NCBI GenBank assembly: GCA_964020155.1
Contig: OZ026546.1
Coordinates: forward strand, 8,119,879-8,183,878
DNA: 64,000 nucleotides
Direction of reading: 5' to 3'
From: Chondrilla cf. caribensis
Lineage: Eukaryota; Porifera; Demospongiae; Chondrillida; Chondrillidae
Part shown: positions 1 through 12,479 of the stretch, one piece after another
Numbering within the stretch: the first letter of the stretch is position 1
Layout of the letters: each line of letters starts with the position of its first letter
The notes under the pieces: generated by a model
The model's input: only the letters and a program-made list of their open reading frames with translations
Told to the model about the DNA's origin: nothing
The model's database searches: none
Translations under genes and position numbers: made by a program

Positions 1-45
<45 letters not shown>

Positions 46-90
46 AGTGTGTGTGTGTGTGTGTGTGTGTGTTTGTGTGTGTGTGTTTGT

Positions 91-166
<76 letters not shown>
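1..166. repeat. (GT)n microsatellite at left edge
   Basis: Almost pure GT repeat with a few T interruptions. It is followed by unique sequence that recurs after the GT tract at 51553-51700, so it marks the left edge of a duplicated segment. Open frames across it are dinucleotide artefacts. Confidence 0.97.
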
Positions 167-1268
167 TTTCTATCTGATCCTTATCTGCATTACTTTTCGG
201 CTGTATTCGACCTGCATAATATACGTATGTATGTTGTTAACTATAATTGATTAGTTATAAGTGTATGTATATACAGTAACTGTTTTAATTTTAAATAAGT
301 GATGACTATATATATACCTATGTACTGAAAATGTGTACGTATGTACTCGCAATCTGTAACCATCAGGGTAATCATCGTATATACTTATTTTCACGTTGTA
401 GATAATATTAGTATGCACTTTTGTGCACAGTTGTCTAAGTACATATTGTGATAAGTACATAAGTAGGAGTGTAGGATATCTGTAGTCTTGGCTGGCCCAT
501 ATCTACATATTTACATGTAGATAAGCTGCCATTTTACATTAAGGTAGGCAGAAACTTGGGTTATTCATACAAAGACAGGTCTGACAAGAATGCCTACAGA
601 CGGGCATTTTCCTGTATTTTCATTTCGACTTCCAGTATATTATGCTCATCCGATATATTACGCATAACCACCACAATGAATTTATATCATAATTTATGAA
701 TTAGTACAACCTACTATGACTGTTGTTATATTCTACAGAAAAGATCAGCCTGAAGTTCTGATGGAATAATAATAATTATAATGTATTACATATATATGCA
801 CTCTGTACAGTTCAATCAATCGCTCAATGAGCGTTTAATCTCCCATATGGGAGGTCACCCGGGTTACAGACTACAGACAGAAATTATAGCTATTAATCTA
901 TAACTGTTTCAATTCTAAATATGACTGTTGGTATATGGTATATGGCTGTTACTTAAAATACTTCTAGTCAAAGTTACAACTCTGTACAGTTACAGTATGA
1001 ATAAACATGTTTGTGTGACATTGTATGGTAAACATAGGAATGTTTCTATTTCAATATTATGAATGAAATTGAATTTCTAAGTGAGAGATCTAGTCACATG
1101 TACGTACATTTCAGTTTCTTTATTCTAACAGTTCCCTTTCATGACATTCTCAATAGAGCAGCATGTACACTGTATGTAGTGTGTCGTATGTACATACATA
1201 TGTATGTATAGTTGACAAGCCTGTTTGTGTTATCGTGTACTGTAAATAATAGTTATATCCTGGCATTA

Positions 1269-1500
1269 TGAATGATGGACAATTTATACAGCAAATATGC
1301 GCATAGCTCAATGCAACATATTATATGCAATAGAAATGTGTTTACTAATTTCCTGCCTTGTTCTCATGCAATTAATCCTAATTATGAAACCTGTCTGGTG
1401 ACCTGTGCTGTATCACTGACCTGTGCTACATGGCTTATGTATGCACAGATTTCTCTTTTGATCCTCCCCTCCACCAGGATACAAGTATGCATTGGATTTT
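1269..1500 (+). repeat. Dispersed repeat R1, copy 1
   Basis: About 200 bp unit containing the words CCTGTCTGGTGACCTGTG and GTGCTACATGGCTTATGTA. Similar copies occur near 47440, 53222 and 59529, all on the same strand. Copies 1 and 3 are equivalent through the segmental duplication; the other two are independent. The family is not identified. Confidence 0.8.
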
Positions 1501-1589
1501 GAATGTCCTGCCCTGTTACCAAGACATACATAAACATGTGTACATGTGTGTACACTCCTGTCATGAGACAGCATTCCCTGATATGCCGG

Positions 1590-1593
<4 letters not shown>

Positions 1594-1654
<61 letters not shown>
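1594..1654. repeat. (GT)n microsatellite
   Basis: Pure GT run just downstream of R1. The equivalent tract in the other copy of the duplication is at 53544-53596. Confidence 0.95.
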
Positions 1655-1659
<5 letters not shown>

Positions 1660-4325
1660 ATGTGCATGTGTGTGTGCAGCCTATACTATAAAGGTGTACG
1701 TACATACAGTACATGTATACATATGTAGCTATGCACTGTACTGTAGGTATACAAACTAGTGTATTCCAACACTGACCAACACTGTATGTGCCATTTTTTG
1801 GTACACCAAGTGGCCTGGCTCTGTAAGACCATGTATGCAATGATGTGTGTAACACATTGCATTCCAGGTATGTGGTACACTACTCCATGCATTGAGGTGA
1901 AACGAGGTTATTACTTCATCAGGATAGTGCTCCCTCAGACCAAACTTTGTGTGAATGTTGTTAGAATGACATTGTGATAAAGAAATGGCACCATGTACAT
2001 CTGTGTTGTGCAGTCATCCCCAAAATTAACATTCCCACTTTCTAGGTATTACAGGACGTCCTGTGTATATACTTATGTACAAATACGCATGTATGTTATG
2101 CACACACACACTGAATTAATATATGTATATGTGTGTGCGAGATACGCATATGGATGTAAACAGGATGCTATGGATGATTTATCAGAACTACATTCTCACA
2201 TGGGAGTTAGCGCTTCCTAAAATTACCAAGTGAACCTGGGTTGGTCCCAGATGGGATGGGCCTCAGCTATGGTTGCAAATATTCCTAGGACTTTTGTTCT
2301 GTTATTATGTAAGTGGTACACACTGTCCATGAAACCTATGTACATACAGTGTAACTGAGTCAGTAAGTATCTAAGCATCTTTTCCACACTACATATTGTC
2401 CTGGTTAATGCATACTCTTCACTCAGTCCCTAGTTCATGTATACTATTATGTCAACCAGTACTGATAGCAAGTACCTCTGATGAAAAGTGCAGATTTAGT
2501 GTGCCCTTCAAATTGCTTACTGAGCAAGTTGGACCTGTTCATACATGCAGCACACATGGTGTTTGCTTTGATGTGAACTTTGCTGTTACATCAGTAGCTG
2601 TGTCATCAATTAGCTCACGTTTCAACTAATGCTGATTGAATCCTACAAGCTGTAGATACCACAACCAGATAATACAAAGCTTACACAACAGCTGTTTTGG
2701 ATGATGAGCAGACCTCTGTGCATACATAGGTACATGGGTATATTGATTATGGGTAGTTGTGCTACCAACATAGCGGCTGACCTAGATTTGGTGTCACTGC
2801 TCACATGGGTGAACTGTAGGTCATTGTCAAGTGATGCCTGGTAAGTGTTACAGGAAAACCACTAATTGTCCACTGCATGATACATAGTGGGATGAGGAAA
2901 TTCATCACAGTAGATCAGTACCAGATGTTCAATGCATTTTTTCTTAATCCACTGTTTGTCAATGATGCCATTGAAATGCAGACAGAGTTACAGTACTTAT
3001 ATACAATATAACCTTTGCTAGCTCCTGGCATTAACACGAATCCTTTCCTTCGTATCCTCACTGCTGTAGTCGGTCTCTCGGTTACTTGTGCATGCATTTC
3101 TCAACTAATTCACAGAACACTCACCCATTTCCTTTGTGAGCACCCCTGCCCAGTGAGGTTGTCCCTGCCTACTTCTGAACACAATGTATGTACTGTGCAC
3201 CTGTTATTTTCTGTATGTTAATGTCATCCATTTTCACCTTCGTGGGTCACCTTATATGGGCAACAAAAGCTCAGTGAACACATGTATGTGGGAGGATAAG
3301 CTTATGAAAGCTTGTTCAACTCATTATTGTTCTAGTAACCGCAATGTTGTAGTCATCTCACTGTATTCCCATGTTTGGTTGCATGTACATATATGCATAC
3401 ACAGGTACACACCATACACTCTTGTATGACTCGTACGTATGTACATACATGTTACCTGTGTTGAGCCCACATATAGTCATGGAGCTGAATGCCTACACAG
3501 TCACCCATACCTAATGGATTTTGAGTATTGTAACAGTAGCTGTTTCTATGCTACCAAGGTTGTGTAACACTACTACAGTACATGCACATGTACACATATG
3601 TATACACATGTACATGTGTACATGTACAGTGTTCATTTTTGCATGCATGCATATACATACGTACTTATACGCATATTCCAACATTATTTTGGTACATTAT
3701 TGTGTTGTGTTGTAGATGTATACAGCATATGTGTGCTGTAACACATGTAAAGTAATGTATGTAGTAGTTATAAGCCAACCAGTAACAGACACTATGATGG
3801 ATCCTTGGTGTTGTATGCCACTTCTTGGTGTGCACCTGTTTCAATGGACTTGTGAGTGTGGATGACTAGAGGTGACCACTGTTTGCCACCAACAGTGAAC
3901 CTCATGTCCCTTAGCTCCAGTGTAGATCCACCTGATCCCAACCTGGGCTGGTAGGCATAGCTCCAGTGATTTCACACAAATGTGGGACTCTTGTGTACTG
4001 AGCAAATCCATTATGTTTACATGCACTTTGAGAAAATGATGTGTGTCTACATGTGTGCATAATATATTTTCTACATGCTATTCATCCAACTGTATATATG
4101 TACATACGTATGTGCTGTACATGCATATGGGTGAACATGGTACATTCCATGTGTGCCTTTGCATACTTGGCATACTGTACGTATGTGCATCTCACTGAGG
4201 AATATCAAATCACAGCAGATTGTGGCACACAATGACCAAAGCAACTGTTTCACCTCTCACTCTCATCCCTCTCTCCTTTTCCACAGACATCACATCCTCA
4301 ACTAAGAGCTGTTCTTGGACCTACG

Positions 4326-4380
4326 ATGACTAGTTGCATGGTGTCAAGCCTTCTGGTGTTATTTGTGTGTTTCAGTACAA
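4326..4380 (+). CDS. Gene A exon 1, signal peptide
   Basis: ATG followed by a short hydrophobic run (LLVLFVCF), ending phase 1 at a GTAAAT donor. A polypyrimidine tract and CAG at 4281-4286 suggest the exon begins at 4287 with 5' UTR. The counterpart in gene D is at 55855-55909 and differs by a few residues. Confidence 0.75.
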
Positions 4381-7369
4381 GTAAATGTTTTGCATTTGTG
4401 TATAGTGAACACTATACTACATACCTTACACCACCTAATGTTCCATCATTTTATTTGCTATATATACTGTAATGATGTGTTGTGCAAGCAAAAAGTACAT
4501 AATATTATAATACATGCATGCATACAGCATACATGTGTACCATAATACCTAATAAGGTACTTGTACATACATACTATGTGTAATGGCTCAGTGCAGTACC
4601 AAGCATACAGATGTATGTACATAATCAAAATTTAATGATGAATATTTGTGGACCAACATAGGGAGCCTATGGTAGTAGTAGTGTTATTATGGCAATCTAT
4701 ATTGTGTGTTGATGAAATGTAGTGATTACATGTACAGGGATCTATTGTTCATTTTCTATTTACTATTTCTACAATGTACAGTTCACGCTGACCCCTCCAT
4801 CTCCACATCCACTCCTACTCCATGTTATGGAGATGTAGTGACTCTAGTGTGTCACCATCCTGACCTGGCCAGCAACTCTGGAGGGTACATAACTACTGTA
4901 CCAACATGGAGGGAGAATGGAGTGGGGATCACACCAACTACTGGTATATACCTCCAGGATGACACATCAGAGGACCTCACCCATACAACCCTCACCATCA
5001 ACATCACAGTGGACCACTTCAGGAACAAGTCATTCAACTATTCTTGTTTTCTGGTATTAGCTATGCCTGTGGGTGAACTGGAAACTAGTGGAGTGGTTAC
5101 TGTAGATCCTGTTGGTGAGTGTACAGTGCATGGGTGCATACAGTTGGTACTCATCATACACATAATATTGTGCATAAGTACACACATATGTATGTATCTA
5201 TTCCACTACCTGAGTAGTATGTCTGTTTCTCACACAAGCATTGGACTGTGCACAATCCCACACACACTTGCATGTCCACATCATCACTGACACAATATTC
5301 CAGACCTTCACCAGAATGTACACACTGTACACAGTACAAGTACTGGTCAGGTGCATACAAGGTTCCTCACTGGGTTGTATCGTACAGACGTATTACTGCA
5401 TGTGTGTCTGTGTCGTTGCATGTACGCACACACACAGTACTTGATGCTTGTGGTGTAAGCATCACCTCCTCATCCCGGGTTTGTTACTTTCCCTATTAGT
5501 TTTCCTTGCCTGTGCAGGTGGACTCACATTCATAAACACATGTATGTGTCTAGTGAACGCAATGATGTGTACTGTATTTGACTGATTGATATTATCACAT
5601 ACATGGCTGTGCATACATGCAGATGTACCCATAACTGTGCAGATGTACTATCATTGTACAGTATGACTACCACTGTGACACTGTGGACTGACATGCATAC
5701 ATGCATGAGACATGTAACCGGTTGCCTCACATACATACATGTATATATGACGTGTAACAAGTTGGTTAACATGCATACATGCATGGGACATGTAACCAGT
5801 TACCTCACATACATACAGTATATTCCCCATTTCCTCACCACCCGTCCAAATAGGGTCAGGCAATACTCTAATTTTTAATTGTTTTCATTTCGACTTCCAG
5901 TATGTAACGCTCATCTGATAGATTGATAGATAGATAGATATATAATACGTGTTCCTACGCGTAACCGCAACAATGAATTTATATTATAATTTATATTGCG
6001 CGAAATAAAGATGGCCGATTTCGAACGCCGACAATTAGAAATTGGGCTAGAATTCGTGCGCTGAAGCTTCACCGAACGTAATAACTTCAGCGAAGGTTCT
6101 TCTAAACCTAAGAAAGACCTCCAAGTGATTCGAGTGCGGGGTGGGGCAGCCCAACGCGTTATTTAACTCGAATTACTTGTTGACGAACAAGTAATTTGAG
6201 TTAAAATTCGAGTTCAAAACTCCAGGCCTGTACACAGGGGGGGGGTTCAAGGGGGTTCAACTGAACCCCCCCTTTGTGTCTATACATTGAAATGAAAAAA
6301 TGCTGTTGTCCAAGTGTCACCATTGTCTAGGGCACAAATGATCAAAATTTCACAGTAATTCGATCTGATACAAAGGTGATGCAGTCACCCCATTATATGA
6401 TGTAATGATTATGTAGACTGGAATCAGCTAATTTGCTAATTTTGATTCAGCACAGTAGATATTATTGAGCTTTGTGTATATATACATATATTTGTGACAT
6501 GACCAGACATACGTAAGCTGCATGTGTTACTTAATTAATATTAAACTTTCAATGATGATCTATATAATTATGATGGCATACATGTGTGAGGACAGGTGGA
6601 TATGAACTGGACTAAAAATGTAACCCCCCTTTTTTGAAGCCTGCTTACCGGCCTGAACTCATACCAGAAGTTGAAATGAAAACAATAATAAATAAAAATA
6701 ATTCCCTGATTTTAGTCTTTGACTTCACTTTTAGTCATGCAGCTATAAGGATTGAACACGTTTGCTGGAAAAGTAGGGAATATGCAGTACATGTAAGAAA
6801 CATGTACATACATGTACACCACATAGATATGGTAGTCCATATTTGCTCCCCCCCCTTGAAATAGTCCATCCAGGCTGAAAAGATGGGGAACACAGTCACC
6901 CAACACATCCTCCTGCTTCCTCTGTATCATATGATGCTGTATTTGTCTGTTGTGCACTGGATGGTAGTACTCATGAGAATACAGAGGGTATATGCTTGTC
7001 ATCCCAGATTTGTCCACCTCAGGATGGTCTGCTCTCCACTGGCTGACGGCCATTGAACTTTATTCGCCAATGCAAATGTATGTACTTAGTACAATTTTCC
7101 TTTACTTTGTGAATACCTTGACTCTCCAGTACTCGGGATCCATCCCAAGAGACTGTACATGTCAAGCAAATCTACCTTCCAATTCATCTGAAGTACATAA
7201 TCACCACATGTACTTACCATGCTGTTGGCAATAGCAGTTCAATTTTGCACTTGTGGGACTTCTTGTGCATATGAGGTAATCCTCCATAACTGTACAAATC
7301 TTTACATATGTACGTACGTGATGTCAAATGTGCGAATGCACACACACACTCATGCCCGCATTCATGCAG

Positions 7370-7404
<35 letters not shown>

Positions 7405-10254
7405 TGCACACATACACACACACATGTACATACACTAATGACACACCCGTGCAATCTGGTGTCTGTGTTCCTACTGCAGAAACCAGCAGGTCAACAAGGT
7501 GGCTGTGTGCATGGCCCATACTGCGTAGATCAGACACACACACATATCAGGCTACATTGGTATACTGTACTGTATTCTCACCCATTTTCATTCAATTCTT
7601 GAACATCGTTCTTATCCAGTGCTCATAGCTTATCCCATAGCACCACACACAACAGGTGACTGTTCTCGGTAATAACTTCATATACTCCTCCATTTTCACC
7701 ATATTTGTTGTAAATAGCAACTATTCCATTGTTACACGATGGGATATTGTTTACTGTGTATTCACACGCTAATTGAGTAATAAAGAATGTGACAGCCTCA
7801 CTGAGATAAGGCACTGTATGTACTAGTGTACTGTTGACATGTACGTACTAGTGTACTAATGACATGTACATACTAGTGTACTGTTGACATGTATGTACGT
7901 ACTAGGATGTATTGCTGACATGTACATGTATACATTGTTCTGTTCCAATGTGTTCTGCGCACCTGAAGCTGCTATTGTGTAGGGTGTACATATCACTTAG
8001 CCCCGATGGTTGTATCAAATGCAGTGTCTATGTATACTTTTATTGTACAGACCTGACCCCACCTAACATCACAAACATGGACCCTCTGGAGCCCACCATC
8101 ACTGTTAGATGGACCTCCCAACCCTGTGCTGTGAGGTACAGAGTATCCTGGATGTACACCAATGATGATGGTACTACTACTACTGGTAGTGGAGTCTCTG
8201 ACCAGGTCACCAACTACACTATCCCAACCAGTGTACAAGGAGTGTATAATGTGTCAGTCCAAGCTGTTGATGGAGTGGGTAATGTAGGACCAGCAACTAG
8301 TGAAGTAGTGAGGTCCAGTGAGTACTAACTCCACACTCTGTGTCTTGATGATAGTGTGATGATCAATTCTTCTCTCTTCAGCCTACCCTCGACCCACTGC
8401 TGATGCTCCTCCTTGTGAGGACAGGTCACTTGTTCTGACATGTCTAGTCAGTGGACTACACAATAATAGGAGATCACATTTTATGTGGATAGACAGGAAT
8501 AGTAACCTCACTAACTCCAGTCTATACACAATCACTGGTCCTCAGTTGATAATAGCTAATGTCGGTGCTTTGAGTGGTGAGGAGGACAAGGCTATCCGAT
8601 GTTGTGAAGTCTTGAGCAATGGAATAATAGTGGAAGGTGTAGAATACAACGTGGAACCACTGGGTATGTATTCATGTTAATTTGGAGTCACCGTCACTAC
8701 TCCTGTTTGTGTAGGTATGTAGGGTAATGTAGTATTGAACATTACTACTGTTATTGTTAACATACGTAATTGACCCTCCTCTCCTCTCCACCAGCCCAAC
8801 CAGGTCCTCCCGAAGTGACAATATCAACAACAGGTTCCACTATCACTTTAACATGGAACACTGTACTACAATGTTTCGAGTCTGAAATGTTCACCTTTGT
8901 TGTAATTTGGAATGAGATTGGAAGTGGGACCAGTACCAATGTGACCACCTCATCCTCTCCATACACCATCAGTGGACTCCAACCTGGTACCTCTTATCAG
9001 ATCAGTGTACATGGAGTGGGTGGATCGGGAGTGGTTGGTGGAATAAGAGTGCTCAGTGTGACAACATCTGGTGAGTGGAACAGTTGGTGGAGTAGACTTC
9101 AGTAGTGTAGCATAGTGCAGTATATGTGTGTGATCTCTTCTCTCATCTGCCGAGCGTATACACTTGTAACGTTTCAGTCTCCTATCGTAATGCTACGATC
9201 CGAAACTAGCGGAACAAGACGTTTCACCAAGTTAAACTCTTCATTAATTCATAACTCATCCACTCAGAACTTTAGTACAACTACTGACAACTGCTACTAC
9301 AACTGTCCTTTATAAGCATACAAAGATCACACACAAATCACAAAGATATCTTGCAAGTAGCATGCACAGATCACACAGACAATCTAGAACATACAAAGGT
9401 GACTATTTTAATAGATTAAGTATGAGGTAACAGCATAGGATGATGGTCTGCTGTACTGTGATATAACAATAAACAGTACAAAGTACAGGTGAGCTACACC
9501 ATGGAGAAGACACTACAATACACAGCTACACAATTAATCATTAGTTCCTTATGGGCTTTTACACACTTATAAAAATCGGTAGATAATAATCCACTACTTA
9601 TAGGATGTTTTGAACTGAATGTATACTCTAGTATTGGATATTGTACAGTTCTTCATAACCCACTATGATTGGAATATGAACAACTACAAATACTGTACTT
9701 GTATTGAATTTTATATGCCCTTTCTCCCATAGATAAATCCGAAGGAGACAACCTACTCTCTCCGTTTGTTATCACTGCTGTTGTTGTTTTCATGGTCACA
9801 GCCCTTATTGGTGTTTTGTTAGCAATCCTTATTCTGGTAGCTTTTTGTTGGATGACAAGAGAACATGGAGACAATGGCTTGAGATTTAGTCCACATGTAC
9901 GCAGATATGTATACCATCTATGTACATATAGTCTTCTGCATGTGTTTGTACTGTGAGTACATACATCACATGTTCATAGTGTGTGTGTGTACACCTATAC
10001 TCAAGGTGAAGCAACTGTAATCCATCACTATGTACGTCATCATTTGTTAGGACCCAGATCCATCAGCCTCCAGTAATCCTTTCAGTAGTAGACTGTCCAG
10101 AACATTGTGTTATACTGAAGTTGACTTTGAAAGTGGTAATCCAACTCCAATTCCTCCTCCTCCTGTGGAGGGAGTGACATATGCAGAACCAGTTGCAGTT
10201 GGAGAGAAAGAAGTGAGTGTTTGTGTATGTGGATGTTCAGTGGTGACCCTATTG

Positions 10255-10340
<86 letters not shown>

Positions 10341-12074
10341 TGTGCATGACGTGTTCTTATATCAACATAAAAATGTTTGTTCACTGATTTCTCAAACAGA
10401 GTCCTGTCGATTTTAATATTGAAAAGAGACCCATGTGTCTGATGGCCAGTTCATAATAAATAGTTTTTATGTAGTGGTTAAGACATGGGTACGAGGGCAT
10501 TATGACATATAAAATACCGAATCCCGAGGGCAAGTGTATTTTATATGTCATACTGCCCAAGTGTCCATGTCTTAACCAGTATAGCATCCGTTACTAACGC
10601 TTTATACTGTTGCTAGCGTTTTATACATTATATAATTGCTGTATAATAGTACTGTTTCTATGGTAATGGATGCTATAATATTATAAGGTCTTTTTCACCA
10701 TCTGTCATTCAGCCACCTCATGATATCCAACCTACTAACCTGTTCCGAGGCCCTAGGCTAAGGGAATGCACATGTGCATGCAGTTGGAATTAAGAGTTTC
10801 GCGTGCTGTTGTGTTAGTCTTACATAGCCAGACCCAGGTGACCCATGAGAACAAAGGAGCCACCATGGTGGTCTGGCTACACAAGACTACTGTAATGTTA
10901 CGTCAATCCCTTATAGTGCTTGTACTAAGCATGTGTTCAGTTATGTGCACCCATAGATACTCTATACCCAGGATAGGAAACTCTTTATATTGTGTATAAA
11001 ATCATACATTATAACACGTATTACGCATATAAATTATTAAACCGCAACCACGGAAGTGTCTCGAGGCTTGACCGAATCGTCGAAGAACGATCAAAAATAG
11101 AATCGTTCGAAACAGACTCTGGGAACGTTTTAAACCAAAAATATCAACTTCGCTGAGGTATACTAGCCCCAAATCATACAACAACTTAGGTTATGGGGGA
11201 TCACAGAGCACAAGTCTGGCACAACAAGGGGAAATCGCAAATACACAACAGGAGTAACTTGAGAACAGATTTTCAAGAAATCAGAAAGACGTATGCCATC
11301 ATTCTTGTACTCAACGTGTAGCTGGAATCCCGCACTATAACACTATGAAAGCCGTTTCGTCGTATTCCTTTACGCTGTCTAGATACAGCTCGAAAAGTCG
11401 ACTTTCGCAGCTTAAGAATTGGCGATTTTGTGCGCTAATTTTCTGAGCCAGAGTACTTCCGATTAACTCCGTTCGAGGCTTGAATTACTCGTAAAGAACT
11501 AATCTATACCACTGTAGGTGTTTTATAACGGTCAGCCCAATCATTGTCGAGGAAATCTGGACGATTTGGAGCACACCCCAAGAATGAACTGACGGGCAAA
11601 CATCTAAAATTGATCGGGCACGTTAAGCCTAAGTAAACTTTACTGATCACAAAACAAACTCTACCCGTGTTTCACTAATTTTAGGATACGGGCAAGCAGA
11701 AATTCTGACGTCATCTAATGAGATCGCACGAAACCGCAAACATCCAATTCGGTCAAGCCTCACGCCGCGTAGTCGAGTACAGTTTCCTATCCTGGGTGGG
11801 GTATAGAGTATCTATGGTGCACCTGGCTTTCAGTTGATTAAGATTCATCAGCTGTGGATGGAATGTCCATGTGTGTTCATGTATGATAAATGCGACAATT
11901 TTTTGCTGTTTCCAAAGTTGTAGTACATGTGAACACAGCTGTTTTTAATGGAGATATACATACATTGGTATGTCTACTCAACTTGTATTTGATATGATCT
12001 ACTACCTCTTGTTACAGAAACGACTCACATCCACTTATGAGGATCAAGACATCATAGATGCCTTCCCCAGATGA
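4326..12074 (+). CDS. Gene A: Ig/FN3 type I receptor, about 531 aa
   Basis: Predicted join: 4326-4380, 4782-5114, 8051-8317, 8382-8663, 8795-9070, 9733-9896, 10051-10212, 12018-12074. The total is 1596 nt, in frame from ATG to TGA with GT-AG borders throughout. Layout: signal peptide (residues 1-18), Ig-like (about 19-129), FN3 (130-218), Ig-like (219-312), FN3 (313-404), TM (about 413-445), short cytoplasmic tail. Extracellular exons are all phase 1-1, the classic arrangement for module shuffling. The tail has one ITIM-consensus tyrosine (LCYTEV). It is presumably a cell-surface adhesion or recognition receptor; the ligand is unknown. Alternative terminal exons at 13546-14268 and 14720-14856 are phase-compatible. 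A receptor tyrosine phosphatase or kinase is excluded because no catalytic domain follows the TM. Confidence 0.78.
4782..5114 (+). CDS. Gene A exon 2, Ig-like domain 1
   Basis: 111 codons, phase 1-1. It shows the Ig pattern: B-strand cysteine in VTLVCHHP, tryptophan in PTWRENG and F-strand cysteine in FNYSCFLVL. There are N-glycosylation sequons (NITV, NKSF, NYS). Equivalent exons are at 17095 (B), 27249 (C) and 56289 (D). Confidence 0.85.
5878..6690. mobile_element. Insertion specific to copy A
   Basis: The flanks on either side are continuous in the other copy of the duplication (around 57470-57510), so about 0.8 kb was gained here or lost there. It contains a block resembling 615-700, a GATA run, and a G-run/C-run foldback at 6237-6272. 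No coding capacity or terminal repeats were recognised. Confidence 0.5.
7374..7400. repeat. (CA)n microsatellite
   Basis: Short CA run in the large intron of gene A. In the gene D copy the same place holds a much longer tract (58095-58256). Confidence 0.9.
8051..8317 (+). CDS. Gene A exon 3, FN3 domain
   Basis: 89 codons, phase 1-1. FN3 features are the TVRWTSQP strand B tryptophan, the YRVSW strand C pattern, the VTNYTIPT region and the final VYNVSVQAVDGVGN strand F. Near-identical exons are at 20625 (B) and 58650 (D). Confidence 0.87.
8382..8663 (+). CDS. Gene A exon 4, Ig-like domain 2
   Basis: 94 codons, phase 1-1. Strand B cysteine is in SLVLTCLVSG, core tryptophan in FMWIDRN and strand F cysteine in AIRCCEVLSNG. 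Equivalent exons are at 20956 (B) and 58987 (D). Confidence 0.85.
8795..9070 (+). CDS. Gene A exon 5, FN3 domain
   Basis: 92 codons, phase 1-1. Clear FN3 signature: PGPPEVTI, ITLTWNT, then YTISGLQPGTSYQISVHGVG. It is present in gene B (21359) but has no equivalent in gene D. Confidence 0.88.
9733..9896 (+). CDS. Gene A exon 6, transmembrane segment
   Basis: 164 nt, phase 1 to 0. A hydrophobic run of about 28 residues (FVITAVVVFMVTALIGVLLA and onward) ends at WMTREHG with basic residues on the cytoplasmic side. The gene D TM exon at 59823 has exactly the same length and phase. Confidence 0.8.
10051..10212 (+). CDS. Gene A exon 7, ITIM-type cytoplasmic exon
   Basis: 54 codons, phase 0-0. It carries LCYTEV, which fits the ITIM consensus [ILVS]xYxx[ILV], a proline-rich stretch and VTYAEP. 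Related exons are at 38707 (C) and 60123 (D); all end in a GEKE or GERE-like sequence directly at the donor. Confidence 0.75.
10256..10332. repeat. (GT)n microsatellite after exon 7
   Basis: The tract begins about 44 nt downstream of the donor of exon 7 of gene A. Confidence 0.95.
10475..10677. mobile_element. Two adjacent foldback elements (MITE-like)
   Basis: One inverted pair runs 10475-10578, with outer arms TGGTTAAGACATGG and CCATGTCTTAACCA and inner arms around ACATATAAAATA. A second pair runs 10580-10677, with arms TATAGCATCCGTTAC and GTAATGGATGCTATA. There is no coding capacity. Confidence 0.65.
10814..10889. repeat. Short foldback repeat
   Basis: Inverted arms TAGTCTTACATAGCCAGACC and GGTCTGGCTACACAAGACTA around a short loop. 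A similar arm occurs alone near 15937. Confidence 0.6.
10945..11822. mobile_element. Non-autonomous DNA transposon with about 38-bp TIRs
   Basis: The left end begins GTGCACCCATAGATACTC and the right end is its reverse complement with a 3-5 nt difference. Both contain CAGGATAGGAAACT inward. The interior is richer in CpG than its surroundings and has no significant open frame. Confidence 0.7.
12018..12074 (+). CDS. Gene A exon 8, short terminal exon
   Basis: Acceptor TTACAG, then 18 codons (beginning KRLTSTYED) and TGA, in phase 0 with exon 7. It gives a tail without the ITAM-like motif. The exon is small, so the call rests on phase and splice signal only. Confidence 0.5.
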   Translation, partial: KRLTSTYEDQDIIDAFPR

Positions 12075-12479
12075 CATACTGTACATTTTTAGTACAATTG
12101 CATGATCACATGTTATTTTGTGCCTACGTGATAATTGAGGCAATCATAATATTATACTCATAATGTATCTTGAGTACATGCCAGCATTGCAGTATCTGTG
12201 CATATTATTATGCACCTGTGATGACACACACACAGCACTGAGCAATGTTGTGTATGTACATGTCTGCAGTGTGTAGAATGCATCCCGTGTAAAGAGCTGA
12301 CGTCTGCCAGAAATATACAGTATATATTACTATATAGACTAATTCAGTGTTAGGGCAACTGTATTATTAGGGCTTAGTGGTTTCCAAAGTCTATATTGGG
12401 TGAGCACATACGTATACGTATAATGAATCCACTGGCTGTATAATATGTTGTGTATATAATATATGTATGTATAGCTTGC

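Larger units (their letters stand above)
167..4286. other. 5' flank of gene A, no confident gene
   Basis: AT-rich sequence with many short palindromes built from TGTACATAC-like words. Nearly all of it is repeated in order at 51690-55815. I see no exon with clear splice sites and coding character. A block at 2880-3170 and its copy at 54415-54720 encodes a similar short open stretch in both places, but without cysteine, glycine or other domain signatures I can name. It may be an old gene relic. Confidence 0.6.

Noticed and set aside
1382..1855. Frames rich in Cys-Val or Thr-His (also at 7214, 10082, 35492, 39498, 51507, 57977)
   Set aside because: Translations of (GT)n or (CA)n microsatellites.
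3841..4026. Minus-strand small gene (also near 55320-55500)
   Set aside because: Similar short open stretches occur in both duplicated copies but with indels that break the frame and no recognisable motif.
6712..7053. 113-residue minus-strand frame
   Set aside because: The copy at 57600-57840 carries indels that destroy it, and no domain is recognisable.
9115..9700. Solo LTR in the gene A intron before the TM exon
   Set aside because: The texture differs from gene B but I could not find paired ends or a target-site duplication.
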